Origin: Clostridia bacterium
GTDB lineage: Bacteria; Bacillota_A; Clostridia; Oscillospirales; Acutalibacteraceae
DNA length: 5,610 nt
Reading direction: 5' to 3'
Assembly (NCBI GenBank): GCA_017423885.1
Contig: JAFPCJ010000143.1
Span: 1 to 5,610, forward strand
Made by a program: the position numbers and the translations under genes. Shown one piece after another: positions 1 to 5,610 of the stretch; the stretch's first letter is position 1, and every line of letters starts with the position of its first letter. The notes beneath the pieces were generated by a model, which had not been told where the DNA came from, did no database searches, and worked only from the letters and a program-made list of their open reading frames with translations.

Positions 1-448
1 CGACCTCAACCTGAAGGGAGTGCTTTTGCCGAGTCAGGTATTTATGCCCGATATGCTCGGTCGCAAGGGATGCTGTGTGCTCAACGTTTCATCCATGAAC
101 GCATACCGTCCGCTCACCAAAATACCTGCATACTCCGCCGCAAAGGCTGCCGTCACCAACTTCACCTCATGGCTTGCAGTACACTTTGCCAAAGAGGGTA
201 TCCGCGTTAACGCCATTGCCCCCGGCTTCTTTGTAACCAATCAGAACAGAGCGCTTTTATTCGATGCCGAAGGCAACCCCACTGCCCGCACAGAGAAGAT
301 TCTCCGCTCTACTCCCATGGGACGCTTCGGAGAATCCGAAGAGTTGCTTGGAACACTCGAGTGGTTGCTTGATGAAGGTAAATCCGGATTCGTTACAGGA
401 ATAACCGTTCCTGTAGATGGCGGTTTCTCCGCATATTCGGGGGTATAA
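1..448 (+). CDS. uxuB: SDR-family D-fructuronate reductase / D-mannonate oxidoreductase (UxuB/YjmF type), 5' partial
   Basis: Cytoplasmic NAD(P)H-dependent enzyme, inferred to reduce D-fructuronate to D-mannonate in hexuronate catabolism. The reading frame is open from the window edge (first full codon at base 2) to TAA at 446-448, giving 148 residues. SDRs of this type are about 270-280 aa, so the N-terminal Rossmann half with the GxxxGxG cofactor loop is missing. Visible SDR landmarks, counting D of the first full codon as 1: DLNLKGV with the catalytic-type Asn at 3, NVSS with catalytic Ser31, YSAAK with Tyr44 and Lys48 (Ser-Tyr spacing of 13, as usual), then [10 protein letters not shown] and a C-terminal [13 protein letters not shown]. 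The segments [16 protein letters not shown] and TPMGRFGE, together with the C-terminal tail, resemble Bacillus UxuB (YjmF) from memory rather than generic FabG-like SDRs. The adjacent uxaC supports the assignment. A different sugar-acid specificity remains possible. The GTG at 20 is an internal Val codon, not a start. Confidence 0.88.
   Translation, partial: DLNLKGVLLPSQVFMPDMLGRKGCCVLNVSSMNAYRPLTKIPAYSAAKAAVTNFTSWLAVHFAKEGIRVNAIAPGFFVTNQNRALLFDAEGNPTARTEKILRSTPMGRFGESEELLGTLEWLLDEGKSGFVTGITVPVDGGFSAYSGV
439..444 (+). promoter_or_regulatory. Ribosome binding site of uxaC, inside the end of uxuB
   Basis: GGGGGT ends 6 bases before the ATG at 451 and can pair with the 16S anti-Shine-Dalgarno core (ACCUCC), with one G-U wobble. 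It lies within the last codons of the preceding gene, so uxaC initiation is probably coupled to uxuB translation. It supports the ATG at 451 over the in-frame ATG at 460, for which this site would be about 15 bases away. Confidence 0.5.
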
Positions 449-450
449 GC

Positions 451-1848
451 ATGGAATTTATGGGTGAAAACTTCTTACTCACCAACGATACCGCTGTCAG
501 ACTTTATCATGAGCACGCAAAAAAAATGCCTATAATCGACTATCATTGTCATATAAATCCACGCGAGATAGCCGAGGACCGCATTTTTGAAAATATTACA
601 CAGGTCTGGCTTGGCGGCGATCATTACAAATGGCGCATGATACGCTCAAACGGTGTCTCTGAAAATGAGATCACGGGAGATGCTGAAGACCGCATTAAAT
701 TTCAGCGCTTTGCCGAAGCGCTTCCGCGCGCAATCGGCAATCCGATGTATCATTGGACTCACCTTGAGCTTAAGCGTTATTTTGGTTATAACGGTGCTTT
801 AAACGGCGATAACGCCGAAGAGATATGGAATTTATGTAACGAAAAGCTTAAAGAAAAGGAAATGTCAGCTTGCGGACTTATTAACCGCTCAAATGTTGCC
901 ATGATCGGCACTACCGATGATCCCATAGATTCTCTCGAGTGGCACAAGGCAATAGCTGAAAGCGGTAAAATCAAGACCCGCGTTCTCCCCTCTTTCCGTC
1001 CCGATAAGGCGGTAAACATTGACAAGAACGGTTTTGTTGAGTATATTGCGCTTTTAGGTCAGGCGGCACAGCTTGAAATAAAGACCGCCGCTGATGTAAA
1101 GACAGCACTTACAAAACGTCTTGAGTTCTTCTGTGAGCTTGGCTGTAAAGCATCCGACCACGGACTTGACTATATCTGCTGTACATTGGCGGATGAAGCG
1201 GAGGTTGAGAGGATCTTTGCAAAGGCTATGCGCGGTGAATGCATAAGTGAGATCGAAGCAGAAGCTTACAAAACCGCAATTTTGCTCCATCTCGGTCGCG
1301 AATACAGCCGTCTCGGAGTTGTAATGCAGCTTCACTACGGACCACAGCGCAACACAAACACCGCCATGTTCCGCCGTCTCGGTCCCGATACAGGTTTTGA
1401 CTGCATTGCCACCCGTGAGTGCTCCCATGCGCTTGCCGAGCTGCTTGATGCACTTAATATCGACGGCAAGCTTCCAAAAACTGTCATCTACTCGCTCAAT
1501 CCTCATGATAACGAGATGATCGATACTATCATCGGCGCATTCCAGAGTGATGAGATAGCAGGAAAGATACAGCACGGCTCCGCATGGTGGTTTTCCGATA
1601 CCAAGAGCGGCATGGAAGCACAGCTTCGTTCCCTCGCCAATCTTTCGGTTTTGGGCAACTTCATCGGAATGCTGACCGACTCGCGCAGCTTCCTTTCCTA
1701 CACAAGACATGAATATTTCCGCCGAATTCTCTGCAATATTATAGGAGAATGGGTGGAAAACGGCGAATATCCCGCCGATATGAAGACCTTGGGCGGTCTT
1801 GTAGAGGATATCTGCTACAATAACGCCGCAAAATATTTCGGTCTGTAA
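451..1848 (+). CDS. uxaC: Uronate isomerase (glucuronate/galacturonate isomerase, EC 5.3.1.12)
   Basis: Cytoplasmic aldose-ketose isomerase that converts D-glucuronate to D-fructuronate and D-galacturonate to D-tagaturonate, the entry step of hexuronate breakdown. It is a complete 465-aa protein; family members are about 465-475 aa. It belongs to the amidohydrolase-fold superfamily. Visible hallmarks are the N-terminal ENFLLTNDTA and MPIIDYHCHINP with the HxH metal motif at His32/His34, GDHYKWR (56-62), TTDDP (154-158), SFRPDKA (181-187), KASDHGLD (233-240), MQLHYGPQRNTN (292-303, His295), QHGSAWWFSD (374-383) and LTDSRSFLSYTRHEYFRR (408-425, Asp410 likely the strand-8 Asp). The start at 451 is preferred because family N-termini begin a few residues before DENFLL-like sequence and because of the GGGGGT site upstream; ATG at 460 is the alternative. 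It begins 2 bp after the uxuB stop, so the two form one operon and their reactions are consecutive. No lesions were seen. Confidence 0.97.
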   Translation: MEFMGENFLLTNDTAVRLYHEHAKKMPIIDYHCHINPREIAEDRIFENITQVWLGGDHYKWRMIRSNGVSENEITGDAEDRIKFQRFAEALPRAIGNPMYHWTHLELKRYFGYNGALNGDNAEEIWNLCNEKLKEKEMSACGLINRSNVAMIGTTDDPIDSLEWHKAIAESGKIKTRVLPSFRPDKAVNIDKNGFVEYIALLGQAAQLEIKTAADVKTALTKRLEFFCELGCKASDHGLDYICCTLADEAEVERIFAKAMRGECISEIEAEAYKTAILLHLGREYSRLGVVMQLHYGPQRNTNTAMFRRLGPDTGFDCIATRECSHALAELLDALNIDGKLPKTVIYSLNPHDNEMIDTIIGAFQSDEIAGKIQHGSAWWFSDTKSGMEAQLRSLANLSVLGNFIGMLTDSRSFLSYTRHEYFRRILCNIIGEWVENGEYPADMKTLGGLVEDICYNNAAKYFGL

Positions 1849-1861
1849 AAAAATTAAAAGA

Positions 1862-1895
1862 GAGGCTGTCTCACTAACAAAAGTGAGGCAGCCTC
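1862..1895. terminator. Convergent (bidirectional) intrinsic terminator hairpin between uxaC and the ABC operon
   Basis: The arms 1862-1875 and 1882-1895 form a 14-bp stem around a 6-nt loop (1876-1881), with a single non-Watson-Crick position (T1869 opposite G1888). Read on the plus strand this is a G-U wobble; on the minus strand it becomes an A-C mismatch. The flank at 1847-1861 is A-rich, so minus-strand RNA leaves the hairpin into UCUUUUAAUUUUUUU, a good termination tract for the exporter operon whose stop codon is at 1913-1915. The plus-strand tail (CTTGCTGTATAAG) is a poor U-tract, so termination after uxaC may be weaker or rely on the stem. Confidence 0.8.
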
Positions 1896-1912
1896 CTTGC
1901 TGTATAAGTAAT

Positions 1913-3799
1913 TTAAGTCAACTGTGTTTTTTCATGGTAAAGATCGGAATATCTTCCGCCGAGGGCAAGAAGCTCCTCATGTGTTCCGCGCTCTATTATT
2001 CTGCCGTTTTCAAGCACCATAATAGCGTTTGACTTGCGAACGGTAGAAAGTCGGTGAGCAATAACAAAGGTAGTACGGTTTTCCATAAGCGCATCCATTC
2101 CCTCCTCGATATGCCGTTCAGTGCGGGTATCTACCGAGCTTGTAGCCTCGTCAAGAATAAGTATGGGCGCACGGGAGATCGCGGCACGTGCAATGTTAAG
2201 TAACTGACGCTGTCCCTGCGAAAGATTGGCGCCGTCATTCTCAAGCATGGTGTCATAACCGTTTTCAAGCCTTATTATAAAGGAATGTGCCGATGCTACC
2301 CTTGCCGCCGCTTCAACCTCTTCATCGGTGGCATCAAGCCTACCGTAGCGGATATTCTCACGAACGGTACCCGTAAACAAATGAGTGTCCTGCAAAACCA
2401 TAGCGATATTCGAACGCAAAAATGCGCGGTCTATTTTTTCTATCGGAACGCCGTCTACGGTAATGCTTCCGCTTTCGATATCATAAAAACGCGAAAGCAG
2501 ATTGGTGACCGTTGTCTTTCCTGCTCCTGTCGACCCTACAAAGGCTATCTTCTGTCCCTTACGCGCATAAAGCGAAATATCATGCAAAACCGTAACTCCC
2601 TTTTCATAGCCGAAATTCACATTACGAAGCTCTACATTCCCCTCTATCCGCTCGAGCGTTACAGTTTCCTTTCCGTTATCCTCGGGTGCGGTATCCAAAA
2701 CCTCAAAAACTCGCTCTGCACCGGCAAGTGCCGAAAATACGGTATTCATCTGCATTGATATCTCGTTTATCGGACGGTTAAAATGGCGCGTGAAGTTAAG
2801 CGTAATGGTAAGACCGCCGATGTCAAAGCCGCGAAGCACCACAAGCAGTCCGCCAACGCACGCAGTAATACCGTACACAATATTACAAAGCTGATGGGTA
2901 ACAGGCCCCATTATGCCTGCTTTAAACTGCGCGCTTATCTGCGTTTCGCAAAGCCGTTCATTTAAAAAGGCAAATTCCTCAACCGATATTTTTTCATGAT
3001 TAAATATCTTTACTACCTTTTGTCCTGTAATGGTTTCCTCGGCAAAGCCGTTGAGCATTCCGAGATTTTTTTGCTGTGCCGAATATGCGGCACGGCTCTT
3101 TTTGATTATCTGCTTGCTGACCCATATCATCAAAGGGGTAAGCACAATGGTTATACTGCCGAGCAAAGCGTTGGTATAAAGCATCAGTATTACTGTTCCT
3201 ACAACGGTTATAGCACCCGATACTATCTGCACAAGCGTTGTATTGAGCATTTCACCTACAGTATCAACGTCATTCGTAAAACGGCTCATTATATCGCCTG
3301 CAGGATTTTTATCAAAATAGCTTATAGGCAAGGTCTGTAGCTTATTGTAAAGCTCCTCACGCATATTACGCAGAGTTCTTTGGGAGACGGTAAGCATAAT
3401 TCTTTGCTGAAGCCATTGAGTAAGCACCGAAACACCGTAGATGACCGCAAGGAACAAAAGCCCTCCTGCAAGACCCGAAACTCGCGCAGATATATCGGGA
3501 TTATCGGCATCAAAATATATGAATTTATTCATTATCGGACGAAGCAGATACGCCGCAACCAACGAAGTAACGGTATTGGTAAGAGCGCAAACTATCGCCG
3601 TAATAAACAGAAACCTTTCATGTGAAAGATACTTCAAAAGGCGCACTATAGCCCTTTTCATATCCTTGGGCTTACCCTTTGCCGCCATAGCGGTATTTCT
3701 GCCGCCGCGTCCCATTATATCCATGCTCTTTTTATTTTCTCCCGAAGCGGTAGCCGAGCTGTATTTTTTCACAAGGCGGTCAAAACGTGTCTCATTCAT
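1913..3799 (-). CDS. ABC exporter half-transporter, catalytic-site subunit (TM288/LmrD/BmrD-like)
   Basis: Second subunit of a heterodimeric type IV (ABCB-like) exporter in the cytoplasmic membrane, with TMD and NBD fused, 628 aa. Residues 1-50 are a hydrophilic, Gly/Lys/Arg-rich cytoplasmic extension (including MGRGGRNTAMAAKGKPKD). Six transmembrane segments follow at roughly 62-88, 108-130, 188-209, 211-230, 298-322 and 326-350 (boundaries by eye). NBD from about 386: Walker A GSTGAGKT (422-429), Q-loop Gln470, non-canonical signature LSQGQ (526-530), Walker B ILILD (546-550) with catalytic Glu551, D-loop SSVD, and switch His582. The LSQGQ signature with intact Glu and His matches the TM288-type partner of a degenerate subunit. 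The ATG at 3799 overlaps the upstream stop in ATGA and has a strong RBS 7 bases away, which fixes the start. Drug or lipid export is typical of the family; the substrate here is unknown. Confidence 0.95.
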   Translation of the reverse strand: MNETRFDRLVKKYSSATASGENKKSMDIMGRGGRNTAMAAKGKPKDMKRAIVRLLKYLSHERFLFITAIVCALTNTVTSLVAAYLLRPIMNKFIYFDADNPDISARVSGLAGGLLFLAVIYGVSVLTQWLQQRIMLTVSQRTLRNMREELYNKLQTLPISYFDKNPAGDIMSRFTNDVDTVGEMLNTTLVQIVSGAITVVGTVILMLYTNALLGSITIVLTPLMIWVSKQIIKKSRAAYSAQQKNLGMLNGFAEETITGQKVVKIFNHEKISVEEFAFLNERLCETQISAQFKAGIMGPVTHQLCNIVYGITACVGGLLVVLRGFDIGGLTITLNFTRHFNRPINEISMQMNTVFSALAGAERVFEVLDTAPEDNGKETVTLERIEGNVELRNVNFGYEKGVTVLHDISLYARKGQKIAFVGSTGAGKTTVTNLLSRFYDIESGSITVDGVPIEKIDRAFLRSNIAMVLQDTHLFTGTVRENIRYGRLDATDEEVEAAARVASAHSFIIRLENGYDTMLENDGANLSQGQRQLLNIARAAISRAPILILDEATSSVDTRTERHIEEGMDALMENRTTFVIAHRLSTVRKSNAIMVLENGRIIERGTHEELLALGGRYSDLYHEKTQLT

Positions 3800-5529
3800 A
3801 TTGCCGCCTCCTTGTCATTCTGCGACCAATATATCTCACCGTAAGCCTCACACTCATTTAAAAGCTGGTCATGAGTCCCAAAGCCTACAATGTGACCGTG
3901 GTCAAGAACGATTATTTTATCTGCATCCTTGACAGAGCTTATGCGTTGAGCAATAACAAGCTTAGTGACCCCCGAAAGCTCCTCGCGAAGCGCCCTTCTG
4001 ATGGATGCATCGGTAGCAGTATCGACCGCGCTTGTAGAGTCGTCAAGAATTAGTATTTTAGGCTCTTTGAGCAGGGCGCGCGCAATACAAAGGCGCTGTC
4101 TTTGACCGCCCGAAAGATTAGTACCACCCGAAGTAAGCTCGGTCTCATAGCCATCGGGGAAAGCCGACACAAAGCCGTCCGCGCAGGCTATTCTTGCAGC
4201 GTTGCGAATAGCCGATTCGTCCGCCGATTCATTACCCCAACGCAGATTTTCCGCAATAGTACCCGAAAACATCGTATTCTTCTGCAAAACCATCGCAATG
4301 CTTTCGCGCAGTTCATATAACCCAAGCGTGCGCACGTCAGCGCCATCTACCAGCACAGTTCCCTCGTCCGCATCGTAAAGTCTTGGTATCAGCGATACAA
4401 GACTTGTCTTGCCGCTCCCCGTAGACCCGATAATACCGATAAATTCACCCGAATTTATCTTGATATTTATTCCGTCAAGCACCTTTTCCTTGTTATGCTT
4501 GAAATAGCGGAAGCTGACATTACGAAACTCAATATCTCCTCGGGTTATGGTCTTTTTCTTATCGGTAACACCGCTATCATCGAGCGTCACTTTTGCATCA
4601 AGCACCTCTGAAATGCGACGGTCGGACGCGGCGGCACGCGAGCTCTGCAAAACGATATTTGCAAGGAAGTTAAGAGCGGTCAGCACTTGAGAAAGGTAGG
4701 TTATAAAAGCGGTAAGAGTACCAAGCTCCATATCGCCTATCATTATCTGCTTTCCTGCCACCCAGACTACGAGCAATGTTGTGACATTTACCGCCAAAGC
4801 CGATACAGGTTGCATAAGCAACATCATTTTAAGCGCGGCGGTGCTTTTTTCGGCAAGCATATCATTGATTGCGCCAAATTTCCGCTTTTCATAATCCTCA
4901 CGCACAAAGGATTTTATGACCCTTTCATTCGTGACCGTCTCGCGCACATCGGTATTAAGCTCGTCCAACTGCTTTTGCATGCGGGTATATCTTGGTGAAG
5001 CCACAATAATTATTACTGCGATTATCGCACCAAGCACGGGAATGACCACAAGTATTATCTTGGCAAGCGAGGGATTAAGCAAAAACGACATCACCATTGC
5101 TCCGATAAGCATAACAGGTGAACGGAACATTCCGCGCAAAAGGGTCTGCGCGAAATTTTGTATCTGCGTTATATCATTTGTAATTCTGGTTATCAGAGAG
5201 CCTGTTGTAAATTCATCAATATTGGTAAAAGAAAAGCTTTGTATTTTTGAAAAAACATCGCCTCTCACCCCTGCGGCAAGCCGAGCCGAGCCTCTTACTG
5301 CAAAGTTTGCTCCCAAAACACCGAAAAGCATCATGAGTGCGGCAATTATAAGCATATATAGACCGTTTTTCAGTATGTAGCCTATATCACCGTTTGCGGC
5401 ACCCTTATTTATTATGTCCGCACTTACATACGGCAGAATAAACTCTCCTGCCGCTTCAAGCACCATAAAAAACGGTCCTAAAATAAAGCTGTACCAATAT
5501 TTTTTTACGTATGGTAGGTATTTTTTCAC
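3796..5529 (-). CDS. ABC exporter half-transporter, degenerate-site subunit (TM287/LmrC/BmrC-like)
   Basis: First subunit of the heterodimeric ABC exporter, cytoplasmic membrane, 577 aa, TMD fused to NBD. Transmembrane segments are at roughly 13-37, 55-78, 133-152, 157-178, 243-262 and 271-293 (by eye). NBD from about 331: Walker A GSTGSGKT (368-375), Q-loop Gln416, canonical signature LSGGQ (472-476), and Walker B ILILD (492-496) followed by Asp497 where the catalytic Glu is expected. The switch residue is Gln528 (IAQRISSV) where His is expected. This pairing of Asp and Gln substitutions is the known pattern of the TM287-type subunit, so its own Walker sites should hydrolyse poorly while its LSGGQ completes the active site of the partner. 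The start is GTG at 5529, overlapping the upstream stop as GTGA. No clear Shine-Dalgarno is seen, so coupling to the upstream gene is likely. The N-terminus MKKYLPYVKKYW is typical of the family, supporting this start. Its stop overlaps the next gene in ATGA. Confidence 0.95.
   Translation of the reverse strand: MKKYLPYVKKYWYSFILGPFFMVLEAAGEFILPYVSADIINKGAANGDIGYILKNGLYMLIIAALMMLFGVLGANFAVRGSARLAAGVRGDVFSKIQSFSFTNIDEFTTGSLITRITNDITQIQNFAQTLLRGMFRSPVMLIGAMVMSFLLNPSLAKIILVVIPVLGAIIAVIIIVASPRYTRMQKQLDELNTDVRETVTNERVIKSFVREDYEKRKFGAINDMLAEKSTAALKMMLLMQPVSALAVNVTTLLVVWVAGKQIMIGDMELGTLTAFITYLSQVLTALNFLANIVLQSSRAAASDRRISEVLDAKVTLDDSGVTDKKKTITRGDIEFRNVSFRYFKHNKEKVLDGINIKINSGEFIGIIGSTGSGKTSLVSLIPRLYDADEGTVLVDGADVRTLGLYELRESIAMVLQKNTMFSGTIAENLRWGNESADESAIRNAARIACADGFVSAFPDGYETELTSGGTNLSGGQRQRLCIARALLKEPKILILDDSTSAVDTATDASIRRALREELSGVTKLVIAQRISSVKDADKIIVLDHGHIVGFGTHDQLLNECEAYGEIYWSQNDKEAAI
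3807..3813 (-). promoter_or_regulatory. Strong Shine-Dalgarno for the second ABC subunit
   Basis: On the minus strand AAGGAGG lies 7 bases upstream of the ATG at 3799, inside the last codons of the preceding subunit gene. It is a near-perfect anti-16S match and decides the start despite the in-frame downstream ATGs at residues 26 and 29. It should keep output of this subunit high alongside coupling through the 4-bp overlap. Confidence 0.85.
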
Positions 5530-5610
5530 TTTTTACACCAGTCTTTAATCATTTCGCGGCATGAGCGTGACATTTCCTCGCTGAACTCGCAATTCCATTT
5601 CCTTTTACAA
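5526..5610 (-). CDS. C-terminal end of an unidentified Cys/Lys-rich protein, partial (5' end beyond the window)
   Basis: A minus-strand frame open from the window edge ends at TGA (5528-5526), giving 27 residues: CKRKWNCEFS, then EEMSRSCREMIKDWCKK. It contains four cysteines (positions 1, 7, 17 and 25), two tryptophans and many charged residues. The support for a real gene is indirect: the stop overlaps the GTG of the exporter subunit by 4 bp, the exporter start lacks a good Shine-Dalgarno of its own, and the next junction in the operon has the same architecture. Exporter pairs of this class are often preceded by a MarR-type regulator, but the tail shows no motif that identifies one, so I assign no family. 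It could also be a spurious open end, since 81 bp without a stop is weak evidence. Confidence 0.5.
   Translation of the reverse strand, partial: CKRKWNCEFSEEMSRSCREMIKDWCKK

Noticed and set aside
460..462. Alternative ATG start for uxaC
   Set aside because: ATG at 451 has the better-spaced GGGGGT site and gives the N-terminal length usual for the family, though the three-residue difference cannot be settled by sequence alone.
1054..1710. 218-codon open frame on the minus strand opposite uxaC
   Set aside because: It lies wholly inside a confidently identified uxaC gene. Its translation has no recognisable domain and an irregular, Cys-rich composition typical of an antisense shadow.
1862..1895. 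The inverted repeat considered as a transposon end or miniature mobile element
   Set aside because: GAGGCTGTCTCA-like sequence can occur at insertion-sequence ends, but here there is no second copy, no target duplication and no transposase. The position between convergent genes with a flanking A/T tract fits a terminator.
3441..3932. 163-codon plus-strand open frame across the junction of the two exporter genes
   Set aside because: It is antisense to both transporter genes, which carry all expected motifs in the other strand. The translation is low-information and resembles no protein family.
4916..5380. 154-codon plus-strand open frame with hydrophobic Ile/Ser/Thr-rich stretches
   Set aside because: The hydrophobicity is a by-product of reading the complement of the transmembrane domain of the exporter subunit. 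No independent start signal or domain is visible.
1..5610. Search for CRISPR arrays, tandem repeats, tRNA or rRNA genes, riboswitches and phage or toxin-antitoxin genes
   Set aside because: None was seen. The window is almost fully occupied by five coding regions, and the only notable gap is 64 bp with the terminator.

Overview
The window looks like an ordinary chromosomal segment from an anaerobic, probably gut-associated member of the Firmicutes (Clostridia, perhaps Ruminococcaceae/Oscillospiraceae-like). The basis is the SDR-type UxuB next to UxaC, a low-GC-Gram-positive style heterodimeric ABC exporter, strong AGGAGG-type ribosome binding and tightly overlapping genes. The taxonomic placement is inference from gene types and style, not from a marker gene.

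Left part (1-1848, + strand): the 3' half of an SDR-family fructuronate reductase / D-mannonate oxidoreductase (uxuB, Bacillus YjmF type), followed after 2 bp by a complete uronate isomerase gene (uxaC). The two enzymes catalyse consecutive steps of hexuronate catabolism. UxaC isomerises D-glucuronate to D-fructuronate (and D-galacturonate to D-tagaturonate), and UxuB reduces D-fructuronate to D-mannonate, which UxuA (not in the window) would dehydrate toward KDG. This suggests use of glucuronides or plant/host uronic acids.

Middle (1849-1912): a 64-bp convergent intergenic gap holding one strong inverted repeat with an A-rich left flank. It reads as a shared terminator, with the better U-tract serving the leftward (minus-strand) operon.

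Right part (1913-5610, - strand): a leftward operon of at least three genes. It has the last 27 codons of an unidentified Cys/Lys-rich protein, then two half-transporter genes (577 and 628 aa) of a heterodimeric ABC exporter of the TM287/288, LmrCD and BmrCD type. Each junction is a 4-bp start/stop overlap (GTGA, then ATGA), so the genes are almost certainly co-transcribed and translationally coupled. The catalytic residues split across the two subunits: the first has LSGGQ but lacks the catalytic Glu and switch His, while the second has Glu and His but LSQGQ. The heterodimer should therefore have one canonical and one degenerate ATP site. Substrate cannot be read from the sequence.

There is no RNA gene, CRISPR array, insertion sequence, riboswitch or identifiable promoter in the window, and no gene-free stretch over 300 bp. 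Promoters of both operons lie outside it. I see no evidence of a previously undescribed system here. The least explained item is the truncated Cys-rich ORF at the right edge.
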